Below are positions 1-9,029 of a DNA stretch of 64,000 bases, in pieces. The stretch is from Gammaproteobacteria bacterium (GTDB lineage: Bacteria > Pseudomonadota > Gammaproteobacteria > Pseudomonadales > Azotimanducaceae). The stretch spans positions 1-64,000 of the forward strand of contig VXYL01000100.1 in the NCBI GenBank assembly GCA_009846005.1, written 5' to 3'. The notes beneath the pieces are model-generated. The model had not been told where the DNA came from, did not search any database, and saw nothing but the letters and a program-made list of their open reading frames with translations. The stretch's first letter is position 1. Every line of letters begins with the position of its first letter. Both the position numbers and the translations under genes were made by a program.

Positions 1-173
1 ACCACGTGGAATCGGAAGCGATGCGCGCTGCGGCCGAGTCACGCGCCGATGCCGCTGAGACGCAGGTCATTGCCGTCGATGAACGCCTAGCCGAAGAAAT
101 GGCTGCCCGCCAAGCGGCAGAACGTCGTATCGAGGAGCTCGAACGGCACCTGTGGGGGTCGGAGTCGCGTTGA
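1..173 (+). CDS. C-terminal fragment of a protein with a charged coiled-coil tail (possibly Uma2-family)
   Basis: Open from the window edge to TGA at 171-173; reads HVESEAMRAAAESRADAAETQVIAVDERLAEEMAARQAAERRIEELERHLWGSESR*, like the Ala/Glu/Arg coiled tails of Uma2 proteins. Confidence 0.45.
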   Translation, partial: HVESEAMRAAAESRADAAETQVIAVDERLAEEMAARQAAERRIEELERHLWGSESR

Positions 174-239
174 GCACTGGTCGCGAAGGACAACGGTTGG
201 GTCGGATTGGCCATCGGCGGTTGCGACACCCAAGATGAG

Positions 240-1928
240 TCAACTGCTTCGCGTCGAGTCCGGCGGCACGGTCAGCGTCTCCGTGTATACGTCGGCTGCA
301 TCGCCGTAGCGCCCTTCGAGCAATTCGCGGATCTCGGCGGCCGTCTCGTGGATACGTTGCTGATCTTCGACCGCCACCCGAAGGTAGTCAGGCCGCCTGC
401 CCTCGAAGAACAGCCTGACGCCGACCCCAAAAGGCACGTACACGCGCTTCGCCAAGGCGCTCGCCATGTGTTCGGGATACGGTGTATCGACATTCACGAA
501 CGGCGGATGGGGCGCCAGCACTCCCTTGACTCGAAACGGTTCACCACCGATGACGACTTCCTCGCCAATGGCGGTCGCCCCGTCCCCGAACAGCGCGTCG
601 CGTATGGGACCACCGATCACCGCGACCCGTTCGCCGTTAAGGTCGTCGCTGGCCGATAGGTGGTGGCCTGCTTCGAGCGGCCACGCCGCTCCGGCCGAAG
701 TTTCGGCCCTTGGACTCAGATCCTCCTGGGCGATGACGACCGTTGGGGCTTCCCGGTCCCCGTGACGAGCGACGAAGATGCTAATGTGGGATGAGTAATA
801 CGGCGAGGCGCGTGTGACGTTGGCCAGTTGTTTGGCGATCTCCTCCGCGTCCTGAACAGTCGGTCCGTGCAGCTGCGGGTATCGGAGATAGACAAAGATC
901 TCGCGGTTGGGCTCGCGGGCAAACTGCGGCTCGCCTAGTAGGCCCGAATCCCCGACTCCCGTCGCCCGGACCGTGCACGCACCGACCGGCAGCACGAGCG
1001 CCGCTGCCAACGCGATCAACAGCCCGAGCTTGGCGAATGTCATCCGGGTACGCCTCGCTCCCGAACGAAGTATCGACCGCAATCTGACGGACAGGTCGCT
1101 GCGGCTGATTGAGAGCCCCATCGGCTTGGCGTCCCGGTTGCGGCGAGCCACCGCCAATAGGGCTGCGGCATAGTCGCACGGGTCGGTACCCGCCGCGAGC
1201 GCCGCGTCGTCGCAGGCCTCCTCGGCGTACTTTCGCTGGCGCAGCCACAGCATCCACATCATCGGGTGGAACCAGAACACGTTGCACAGCCATCGGGATA
1301 CCCCATCGGTCAGGCAATCACGGCGTTGGACGTGGCTCAGTTCATGCGCGAGCACGGCTTGCTGCCGTTCGCGAGGCCACGTTTCGAAGTCGAGGGGCAG
1401 CACCATGACCGGGTGCCGATGCCCCCACGTCCAGGGGGTGCCGCGCCCGTCGACCCGCACATCGACGTGGTCCGGCACGAGGGCGGGCCCGGGCCATACG
1501 GGCAACTGCCGAACGTAGTTCGCCACGCGCCGTCGACCGGCCAGCATCGAGACACCCAAGGCGACAACGGTCACCGCATACATCCCCAATCCCAAGACCC
1601 ACCAGTTGCCAGCCCTTGCGGGAATCTCCGGCGGCACCGCCATCGCTGCCGTGGCGGGACCGACTTGGCTCGCCGCGTCCGGCAGCGGCGATGCCGCTGA
1701 GACAGGAACGAGCTCGCCGGTCTCCACAGGCAATACGAACGTCCACGCAGGAATCCCAGGCTGTTCCGTGAGACACGCCAGCGCCGCGAGCACCGCCACG
1801 GCGACCAACCCGGTTCCCGCAACCGCGTGGCGTTCTGCTGCGGAAAGGCGCTTCAAGGAACACACCCACAGGGCCAACGCGAGTACGACCGTCGACTTGA
1901 CGAGAAACGCGACGATGCTTTCAACCAT
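240..1928 (-). CDS. M56-family (BlaR1-like) membrane metallopeptidase with C-terminal MacB periplasmic-core-like domain
   Basis: HELSH zinc motif (VLAHELSHVQRRD) and N-terminal TM segments; C-terminus shares ERVAVIG..IGE...GEPFRVKGVLAPHP..VYVPFG with the adjacent MacB-like ORF. Confidence 0.85.
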   Translation of the reverse strand: MVESIVAFLVKSTVVLALALWVCSLKRLSAAERHAVAGTGLVAVAVLAALACLTEQPGIPAWTFVLPVETGELVPVSAASPLPDAASQVGPATAAMAVPPEIPARAGNWWVLGLGMYAVTVVALGVSMLAGRRRVANYVRQLPVWPGPALVPDHVDVRVDGRGTPWTWGHRHPVMVLPLDFETWPRERQQAVLAHELSHVQRRDCLTDGVSRWLCNVFWFHPMMWMLWLRQRKYAEEACDDAALAAGTDPCDYAAALLAVARRNRDAKPMGLSISRSDLSVRLRSILRSGARRTRMTFAKLGLLIALAAALVLPVGACTVRATGVGDSGLLGEPQFAREPNREIFVYLRYPQLHGPTVQDAEEIAKQLANVTRASPYYSSHISIFVARHGDREAPTVVIAQEDLSPRAETSAGAAWPLEAGHHLSASDDLNGERVAVIGGPIRDALFGDGATAIGEEVVIGGEPFRVKGVLAPHPPFVNVDTPYPEHMASALAKRVYVPFGVGVRLFFEGRRPDYLRVAVEDQQRIHETAAEIRELLEGRYGDAADVYTETLTVPPDSTRSS

Positions 1929-2307
1929 CGGCGTCCGTCCGTCCCCGAATGGATGCCAGCATCGCTTCGAGCTCTTTCAACTCGGTCTCGTCGATAACCT
2001 CCGTGGACATTCCGAGGAGCGCACCGAGCGCCTCCTTGTTGCTGCCCTTGAAGAACGTGTCCACGACCTCGCGCAGCGCGTATTTGCCAGCGGAGGACGA
2101 GTCCTGAACGGGTTCGTAGATGTACCGCGGTCCGTCGTAGCGGTGGTTTGCCAACCCCTTGGCCACTAGGCGAGATAGCACCGCGCGGGTGCCCGAATAG
2201 GTACCGCCGACCTCGCCTTGAAGTTGCGCTGCGGTACAGGGAGCGAGACGGTGCAACGCCTCCAATGCCTCCTGCTCACGCCGCGCAAGTTTCCTTCGGA
2301 GGCTCAT
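1921..2307 (-). CDS. BlaI/MecI/CopY-family transcriptional repressor
   Basis: MSLRRKLARREQEALEALHRLAPCTAAQLQGEV...YSGTRAVLSRLVAKGLANHRYDGPRYIYEPV is a BlaI-like winged helix; overlaps the M56 gene; start set at the internal MSLRRK. Confidence 0.85.
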   Translation of the reverse strand: MSLRRKLARREQEALEALHRLAPCTAAQLQGEVGGTYSGTRAVLSRLVAKGLANHRYDGPRYIYEPVQDSSSAGKYALREVVDTFFKGSNKEALGALLGMSTEVIDETELKELEAMLASIRGRTDADG

Positions 2308-2330
2308 TCCGAATCGCCGAAGAGGAGTAG

Positions 2331-2366
2331 TTGCACAATTGTAAGCATAGTGCACAATATTGTGCA
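2331..2366. promoter_or_regulatory. Candidate BlaI-family operator between the divergent repressor and MacB genes
   Basis: Perfect 16-bp palindrome TGCACAATATTGTGCA at 2351-2366 plus a related site TTGCACAATTGTAA at 2331-2344. Confidence 0.6.
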
Positions 2367-2412
2367 AGCATAGCTACTACGCACACGTGGACTCGCCAGG
2401 CAGGTCTGAATC

Positions 2413-4422
2413 ATGTCCGAACGCGCCTCGCCCCGCCGACCGCTGATCAAGCTCGAAGGCATCACTCGCGATTTCCAGCACGAGGGCGGTGATCATGTCC
2501 GCGCCCTCGACGACGTATCGCTGCAGATCGGTCAAGGCGAGTTCGTCTGCGTGACCGGCGCATCGGGTTCCGGCAAGTCCACACTGCTCAACATCATTGG
2601 TTGCCTTGATCGACCCACCGGCGGCACCTACCGGTTCGCGGGGAACGATATCGCCCGATTGGACGACGATGGGCTTGCCGCCATTCGCCTCACCGCCTTC
2701 GGGTTCGCGTTCCAGTCCTTCAACCTGCTCAAGCACGCCACCGCACGCCAGAATGTCGAGTTGCCCGCTGTCTACGCCAACATCGGGGGCTCGAACCGGG
2801 AGCGTGCGGTCGAACTTCTTGACTCGCTAGGGGTCGGGACGCGCACCGACCATCGCCCCGCCGAGTTGTCCGGGGGCGAGCAGCAACGCGTTGCCATCGC
2901 CCGCGCGCTCGTGAACGGCGGGCAAGTGTTGCTGGCCGACGAACCGACCGGCGCGCTCGACTCGAAGCAACGCGACGAGATCATGGCGCTGATGAGGGAC
3001 CTCTCGGCACGCGGCCGGACGGTGGTCGTCGTCTCCCACGACCCGGCTGTCGCGGCCTACGCGGGGAGACGCGTCGAACTGCGGGATGGCCGTATCGTGG
3101 CCGATTCGGGTGCCCCGCCCCGGCCCGAACGCGACATGACAACGGCGCCGAAATTCCCCGTAGGCCCCGCTGGGCCACTCCGCAGTATCCACGCAGCTGT
3201 TCGACAGGCGTTTGGATCTCTCAAGGCCGGGCTGCTGCGTTCGGCGTTGAGCACGCTGAGCATCGCCATTGGCATCGTCTCGGTGACGACGGCGCTCGGC
3301 TTCGCCGAGGGCACCTACGTCGCCATGCGTCAGGCCATCGGTCGCGCGGGCCTGGACCGGATTAGCGTCGTCCCAAGCCCAGCCTTGGTATTCGCGGACA
3401 ACCGTCTTCAGAAAGCTGATATCGAACCCGTGCTTCTGACGGTCGCCGACGCCCGGGCCATCGAGGCCGAGGTGCCGAACGTCCGGGAAACGGTACCCTC
3501 GCTCTCCCGCAAAGCCACTGCTCAATCCGGGACACAAAATGTCGAAGCTGGCGTCTATGCATACGCCACCGACTCCCTGCCGGAGTTCATGTACGAAGAG
3601 TGGCCGGTCGAACTGGGCACCTTTCTGAGCACGCGCGACGACGAAGGTCGGAGGCACGTCGCGGTGATCGGACCAGGTCTGCGCGAACGCCTCTTCCCGC
3701 AGAGAGCGGACCCAATCGGCGAATCCCTGCTGCTCGACGGAATCCCTTTCACGGTCAAGGGCGTCCTCGCACCTCATCCGATCATGACGGGGCCCAACTA
3801 CACGGCCGAACGGGCCGTGTTGATGAGCACGTTTGTCTACGTTCCGTTCGGGACCGCCGAAGCGACGCTGTTCCCACCCGACGCGCGCTTGTCGATCGAC
3901 GTCTTCGTGCACAACGCCGCAAAGGTCCAGGAAACCGCCGGCCACATCCGCAACCTGCTCATGCGGCGCCACGGCAGGGAGGGCTTTCAAACGCACCTGC
4001 ATCGCACGTTGCTGGATGTCAGCCGGCAAACGACCCGTCAACGCTACGCCGTGCTTGGCGGCATCGGCGCCGTCGCGCTGATCGTCAGCGGACTTGGCGT
4101 CATGGCAGTGATGCTGGCGTCGGTCAGCCAGCGTACCCGGGAAATCGGTATCCGGCGGGCGGTGGGCGCCCGTCGCCGCGACATCGTATGGCAATTCCTG
4201 ATCGAGTCCGGCACCGTGGCGTTGGTAGGCGGGACCGCCGGCACCATTCTGGGATTCGCGGCAGGTCCGGCAATTGGTGCCGCTCTCGACATGCCCACCG
4301 CGTTCGCGCCATGGATCTGGCCTGCGGCCATCGGACTCGCCGTCGCAACGGGCCTCGCGTCCGGTATCGTGCCCTCAGTTCGAGCGGCAAGGCTCGAGCC
4401 CAGCGTGGCGCTCGCCGACTAG
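2413..4422 (+). CDS. MacB-like ABC transporter (ATPase plus FtsX-type permease fusion)
   Basis: Walker A GASGSGKST, signature LSGGEQQR, Walker B VLLADEPT; MacB periplasmic core; C-terminal FtsX segment REIGIRRAVGARRRDI. Confidence 0.92.
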   Translation: MSERASPRRPLIKLEGITRDFQHEGGDHVRALDDVSLQIGQGEFVCVTGASGSGKSTLLNIIGCLDRPTGGTYRFAGNDIARLDDDGLAAIRLTAFGFAFQSFNLLKHATARQNVELPAVYANIGGSNRERAVELLDSLGVGTRTDHRPAELSGGEQQRVAIARALVNGGQVLLADEPTGALDSKQRDEIMALMRDLSARGRTVVVVSHDPAVAAYAGRRVELRDGRIVADSGAPPRPERDMTTAPKFPVGPAGPLRSIHAAVRQAFGSLKAGLLRSALSTLSIAIGIVSVTTALGFAEGTYVAMRQAIGRAGLDRISVVPSPALVFADNRLQKADIEPVLLTVADARAIEAEVPNVRETVPSLSRKATAQSGTQNVEAGVYAYATDSLPEFMYEEWPVELGTFLSTRDDEGRRHVAVIGPGLRERLFPQRADPIGESLLLDGIPFTVKGVLAPHPIMTGPNYTAERAVLMSTFVYVPFGTAEATLFPPDARLSIDVFVHNAAKVQETAGHIRNLLMRRHGREGFQTHLHRTLLDVSRQTTRQRYAVLGGIGAVALIVSGLGVMAVMLASVSQRTREIGIRRAVGARRRDIVWQFLIESGTVALVGGTAGTILGFAAGPAIGAALDMPTAFAPWIWPAAIGLAVATGLASGIVPSVRAARLEPSVALAD

Positions 4423-4518
4423 CACCGCTCCTGCCGAAAACGCATGTTGCGTCACGCGACGAGTCTGACGACCGTAGAGTCAGCGTCTCCGTACTGGCCT
4501 CGGGGTCGCGGCGATCCT

Positions 4519-4594
4519 GGGGCGACCCTTGCGGTCGCCTCTGAACGTTACGGCGGTGAGCCGGATCGGGCGGGGACAACCCCGCCCCTCCGCG
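4519..4594. repeat. REP-like palindromic elements (GGGGCGACCCTTGCGGTCGCC and CGGGCGGGGACAACCCCGCCCC)
   Basis: Inverted-repeat units related to copies near 53.2 kb and 61.6 kb. Confidence 0.7.
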
Positions 4595-4597
4595 TTC

Positions 4598-7372
4598 CTA
4601 TCCGTCGCCTCCCATCTCGTATTTCACCTCGAAGAACAGCACCCGCTTGCGCAGGTCGACCCGGGCAGAGTCGTAGGGTCGCCGGCTGGAACTCAGCATG
4701 TACGGAAATCCGCGGTCGAAGATATTGCGACCGCCGCCACGGAACAGCAGGCCATTGTCCATCTCGTAGGCCACGGTCAAGTCCGTCGTGGTGCGCGAAC
4801 GCACGGGTTCGTTGGGCAGCGGCGAGAAGGCGTTCTCGTGATCGTTGTTGACATACCCCGGCGTATGGTTGATCCAGAGGTCCGCCGTGACGGCTCCGGA
4901 GATCAAGCTGACGTTGCCCCGTAGTTTGTACTCGTCGACACCGACCGACTCGCCGTAGAAGCGGAACTCATCGGCACCGGGGATAGCCTGGTCGAACATG
5001 TCCAGCACCCGGTGGTAGATGAGGCGCGGGCGGATTGTGCCGAAATCCGTCCCCACGGAGTATCCGACTTCCAGGTCGACGCGCTGATCGGCACGGCGCG
5101 CGATGTTGATCTGCCGGCTGATCACCTCGGTGAGGTTGCCCGCCGGGTCTCGCACGAAGAACTGCGACAGATTGCCGTACTCCTCGGGCGGCAGCAGCCC
5201 TCGCAACTGATTGCTCGATGTAACCCGGTCCTCGAGGTCGACACTCGACCAGGCCGCCTTCACCTCCAACCCCTCGAGCATCCTAGGCCGCCATTCGGCG
5301 GATACCGTCAGATTGACGGACTGCTCCGGAAGGAGGTCGGGATTCGGTCCGAAGGTGAGCTTGACGGGAACCCACGCGTTGTTAAGCAGCGGATCCGGTT
5401 GCAGGGTGTTGAAGGACCGCGTAGTGCCGCCGAATATCGCTGTGAACGTCGGTGTCGAGAACGCTTCGGACCGGGAGGCCTGAATATCGAGATTGTCGGC
5501 GGGGCTCCAGAGCACGCCAACACGGTAGACCGTGTTGGTGTATTCCGCGTCGATAAGAATGGGCTCCCCGTTCTGGTTGTTCTCAACCGAACCCGTTGCG
5601 CTGTAGGCGTCGTAACGGGCCTGCATGGACAGCGTCAGGCGTTCGGCGAACCGATTGTCGTTGCCTTGGCCGACCAGCGGGACGGTCGTCTCCAGGAAGT
5701 ACGCGTCGAGCTCTACCGTGGGCGTGGCCGTGCCGACGTAGCCCTCAAGGAAGTCATCCTCCGGCTCCTCGATCCACTCCTCGCGGGACTCTATCCCCAG
5801 CACGAAGCCGAGGCGCCCGCCGGGAACCTCGAATAGCTCCCCGTAGAGCTTCGGCTCGATGCTGCGCACATGGGTGTTGTCGAGAGAGTTGGCGTAGCTC
5901 CGGTAGAACTCCGCGATCGTGGGGTTCTGGCCCGAGCCGTCGCCGAACAAGTTCAGCGCCTGGGACGGATCCGAGCTCGCGATCAGGGAACTCAATCGCT
6001 CGAAGCGGGCTTGGTCGTCGATCCGCTGGCTTGGCGGCGCGAACATGAACTGATCGCCGTCCGACGACGACTCCGCCTTCGTGTAGTCCAGCTCCAGCCG
6101 CAGATTGTCCCGGAACCTGTAGGTGGCGCTCAGGACGTAGCGACGTTGCTCCTGGACATTGGCCTGTTCGACCATGGGCAGGAGGCCGAGCTCCATTTCG
6201 GTGTCGGCGTTGTAGCGCACATAGACATCGTGGCCGAAGTTGTTGAAGGCGTTGCTAGCGGGAATCAGGATCGAACTGAAGCCGAAGGTCGTGACGGCGG
6301 ACTGGGTCTCGGTCTCCGAGTAAAGCAGGTCTGCCCGAAGCTGGATCCGCTCGTCGGCGCCGAAGTTCTGAAGCACCGTGGTGGTCAGCGAGATGCGGTC
6401 GGTCGAGCCCCCGATATCTGCGGGGATTCTCTCCAGGCAGTCGTCGATGGTGATCGTGCCGAAGTCCGCGGGTTGCGCGTTGCGCCCGTCATTGCCCGGC
6501 GGAAGGATCAGGTTGGTCGGTCCCCATCGCGATGTGCCGACGACACCCGAACGCGTGTCGCAATAGCTCGGGTTGATGAAGTTGTAGCGTTGGTCGCCTC
6601 CGTAGCGGGCGCTGTAGTCATTGGAGGTATAGCCGGTCTTGGCGGTCTTGATCGGATCCGACTGGTTCCGCGCGACGATGGCCGAGACGTTGCCGCTGCC
6701 CCAGCCGGTGCCGACGTACACGTTGGCGGAACGGGCGTGGCCACCGGTAGAACTCTGTTCCACCTTGCCGCCGACCGACGCGCCGGTGTAGTCCTTCTTG
6801 GTGATCACGTTGATCACCCCGGCCACCGAGTCCGACCCGTACACCGCGGCGCCGCCGTCAAGCAGGATCTCGACCCGGTCGATCGCCGCCGCCGGAATGT
6901 CGTTGAGATTGGCCGCCAGTTGCTGGGCCGAACTGCTGATACCCGCCAGCCGCTTGCCGTTCAGGAGCACCAGCGTGTTCTTGGAACCGAAACCGCGCAG
7001 ATTGGCGGTGGCCGCGCCCAGACCCAACGCGCCGAGGTTCGCATCGAGCAGGTCGCTGCCGAAGAGCAGGTTGTTGGTGCTGTTGATCGTGGCGAAGTTC
7101 TGCGGCAGCGACCGGATGACGTCCTCGAACGTCGTCAGTCCCTGCATGGCGATGTCGTCGGCGCTGATCACCTCGACACGGGCGGTCGGGTCGCCGCCGA
7201 CAAGGCGCGTGCCCGTGACGATCACCTCGTCGACGACCCCGTCATCGTCGGCAGACGTATCGCCGTCCCCCTCTTCGCCTTGCGCCGCCGCCGGCAACGC
7301 GATGGCAACAATCAATATCCCGATACCACGGACCCAGCTGGCCCACGCACAATCGTCTTGCATCGTTGTCAC
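4598..7372 (-). CDS. TonB-dependent outer membrane receptor
   Basis: Signal peptide, plug domain (VEVISADDIAMQGLTTFEDVIRSLPQNF...LRGFGSKNTLVLLNGKRLAG...VAGVINVITKKDY) and C-terminal beta-barrel ending VLFFEVKYEMGGDG. Confidence 0.93.
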   Translation of the reverse strand: MTTMQDDCAWASWVRGIGILIVAIALPAAAQGEEGDGDTSADDDGVVDEVIVTGTRLVGGDPTARVEVISADDIAMQGLTTFEDVIRSLPQNFATINSTNNLLFGSDLLDANLGALGLGAATANLRGFGSKNTLVLLNGKRLAGISSSAQQLAANLNDIPAAAIDRVEILLDGGAAVYGSDSVAGVINVITKKDYTGASVGGKVEQSSTGGHARSANVYVGTGWGSGNVSAIVARNQSDPIKTAKTGYTSNDYSARYGGDQRYNFINPSYCDTRSGVVGTSRWGPTNLILPPGNDGRNAQPADFGTITIDDCLERIPADIGGSTDRISLTTTVLQNFGADERIQLRADLLYSETETQSAVTTFGFSSILIPASNAFNNFGHDVYVRYNADTEMELGLLPMVEQANVQEQRRYVLSATYRFRDNLRLELDYTKAESSSDGDQFMFAPPSQRIDDQARFERLSSLIASSDPSQALNLFGDGSGQNPTIAEFYRSYANSLDNTHVRSIEPKLYGELFEVPGGRLGFVLGIESREEWIEEPEDDFLEGYVGTATPTVELDAYFLETTVPLVGQGNDNRFAERLTLSMQARYDAYSATGSVENNQNGEPILIDAEYTNTVYRVGVLWSPADNLDIQASRSEAFSTPTFTAIFGGTTRSFNTLQPDPLLNNAWVPVKLTFGPNPDLLPEQSVNLTVSAEWRPRMLEGLEVKAAWSSVDLEDRVTSSNQLRGLLPPEEYGNLSQFFVRDPAGNLTEVISRQINIARRADQRVDLEVGYSVGTDFGTIRPRLIYHRVLDMFDQAIPGADEFRFYGESVGVDEYKLRGNVSLISGAVTADLWINHTPGYVNNDHENAFSPLPNEPVRSRTTTDLTVAYEMDNGLLFRGGGRNIFDRGFPYMLSSSRRPYDSARVDLRKRVLFFEVKYEMGGDG

Positions 7373-7572
7373 CCTACTCCTCCCAGAACTATTTTTTCTT
7401 GGCTCGCGACATACTTAGTGGAGATGCTTACCGAAACCTTACGGGATGTTTCGGGGGTATGTCACGCGCGTCTCCTGAACACGCCGGCAAGGCGTCGGTC
7501 GTTATAGGGCAATCTGTCAGCTTCCGGTAAGGTGGCATGGCTACGGTCAATGCCTGTGATGGCAAGGAACCG

Positions 7573-9009
7573 ATGCACATGAGACGGCCACAATCGTTCG
7601 TGCTGGCAGCCGCGGTGGCCGCCAGCGGTCCCCTCGCCGCGGGCGAAACGGACTTCCCGACGATTGCCGATCCCGGCATTCCCGGCACGCCCCGGCTTGG
7701 GCAGCCGACACTCGTAATGGGCGATACGAAACCCATCCTCACCGAGAAACACGGCCTCGCGGCCCCGGCACTTTGGGACTGGAACGGCGACGGCAAGCGC
7801 GACCTCTTAGTCGGCGAGTTCGAGACGAACTCCGGCGAGGATTTCCCCATGGGCGCCGACGGATCGACCATCCGCGTCTACCTCAATGTCGGGACCGACT
7901 CGGCTCCCAAGTTCACCGACGAGTTCGAGTGGGCGCGCGACACCGAGGGGACGATCATGGAGGTGCCGCAGTGGTGCTGCATCGGGTTCACGCCGCAGTT
8001 CGTCGACCTCGACAACGACGGCCACCTCGACATGATCACCGGCCAGTACCACCCCGGCGAGGTAACCTGGTTCCGGGGTACGCGTGACGGCTTCATGCCG
8101 GGCGTGAAATTGCCCCAGGAGGGCGATCCAACCTCGAGTGGAAACCCGATGTTCGGCGACTACGAGGGCGAGCCGGGGGACATTGGAACTTTCGACTACT
8201 GGGTGTATTCGTCGGCCAGCTTCGGCGACCTGGACGGTGACGGCGACCTGGACCTCGTTGTCGGCGGCGGCAGTGGGCTCCGAATGAGTGAGAACATCGG
8301 GGGCCCTAACAGACCGAGCTTCGGCAAGCGCGAGTTGCTTCTGGATGTCCATGGCGAGCCCCTGAAGATTCTCGAGCGAGACGACGTGGCCGAGACCTTG
8401 CCGGGTGCAAGTTCTCCACCCGCTGACGGCGACGGGAAGAGCAGTCCCCTGGTGGTCGACTGGAACGATGACGGCACGCCGGACCTGCTCGTCACTGGCA
8501 GCTACCGGCATCCCAACAGCCACGCGGTGACGTACTTCCGTGGCGTCAGGACCGATGCGGGTCTTCGCTTCCACCCGGGGGTGGACCTGTTGCCCACCGC
8601 CGACGGCGACAAGGCGTTGCCGGGGAGCGGCCAGCGCGTCTACGTCGACGACTGGAACCGCGACGGTGTCAAGGATCTGATCATCGGTGCCAGTGTCGCC
8701 ACGGTGAACGGCGGCGAGTTCAGCGACGAGCTTTCCTGGGCATGGGAAGATGTCACCAAGGTCGAGAGCGCAGGCAAGGATCCGGGGAGGTACCCCCCGA
8801 GGGAACGGCCGACGAAGGAGTCGATGGCCGAATTCCTGAATCTCGAAGCCCTCGGCGAAGAGCGGTTCGAGGAGACCGTGCGGATGAACCAGGAGTACTG
8901 GGACGAAACGGTCGGCAAGCTCTACGAGGAAGGCAAGGCGCACTGGCTGACCATGCGCCACCAAGGTCGGATCTACGTGATGCTTGGTGAGCAACGCACC
9001 GACGATTGA
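7573..9009 (+). CDS. Secreted FG-GAP/VCBS repeat protein
   Basis: Signal peptide and repeated DxDGDGxxD motifs (WDWNGDGKRDLLVGEF, DLDNDGHLDMITG, DLDGDGDLDLVVGG, DWNRDGVKDLIIG). Confidence 0.85.
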   Translation: MHMRRPQSFVLAAAVAASGPLAAGETDFPTIADPGIPGTPRLGQPTLVMGDTKPILTEKHGLAAPALWDWNGDGKRDLLVGEFETNSGEDFPMGADGSTIRVYLNVGTDSAPKFTDEFEWARDTEGTIMEVPQWCCIGFTPQFVDLDNDGHLDMITGQYHPGEVTWFRGTRDGFMPGVKLPQEGDPTSSGNPMFGDYEGEPGDIGTFDYWVYSSASFGDLDGDGDLDLVVGGGSGLRMSENIGGPNRPSFGKRELLLDVHGEPLKILERDDVAETLPGASSPPADGDGKSSPLVVDWNDDGTPDLLVTGSYRHPNSHAVTYFRGVRTDAGLRFHPGVDLLPTADGDKALPGSGQRVYVDDWNRDGVKDLIIGASVATVNGGEFSDELSWAWEDVTKVESAGKDPGRYPPRERPTKESMAEFLNLEALGEERFEETVRMNQEYWDETVGKLYEEGKAHWLTMRHQGRIYVMLGEQRTDD

Positions 9010-9029
9010 ACATCAGACGGGAGACAGCA

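Noticed and set aside
2827-4194. 455-aa minus-strand ORF
   Set aside because: Antisense to the MacB-like gene; no motif.
5870-7507. 545-aa plus-strand ORF
   Set aside because: Antisense to the TonB receptor; Arg/Gly/Val-rich high-GC shadow ORF with no recognisable motif.
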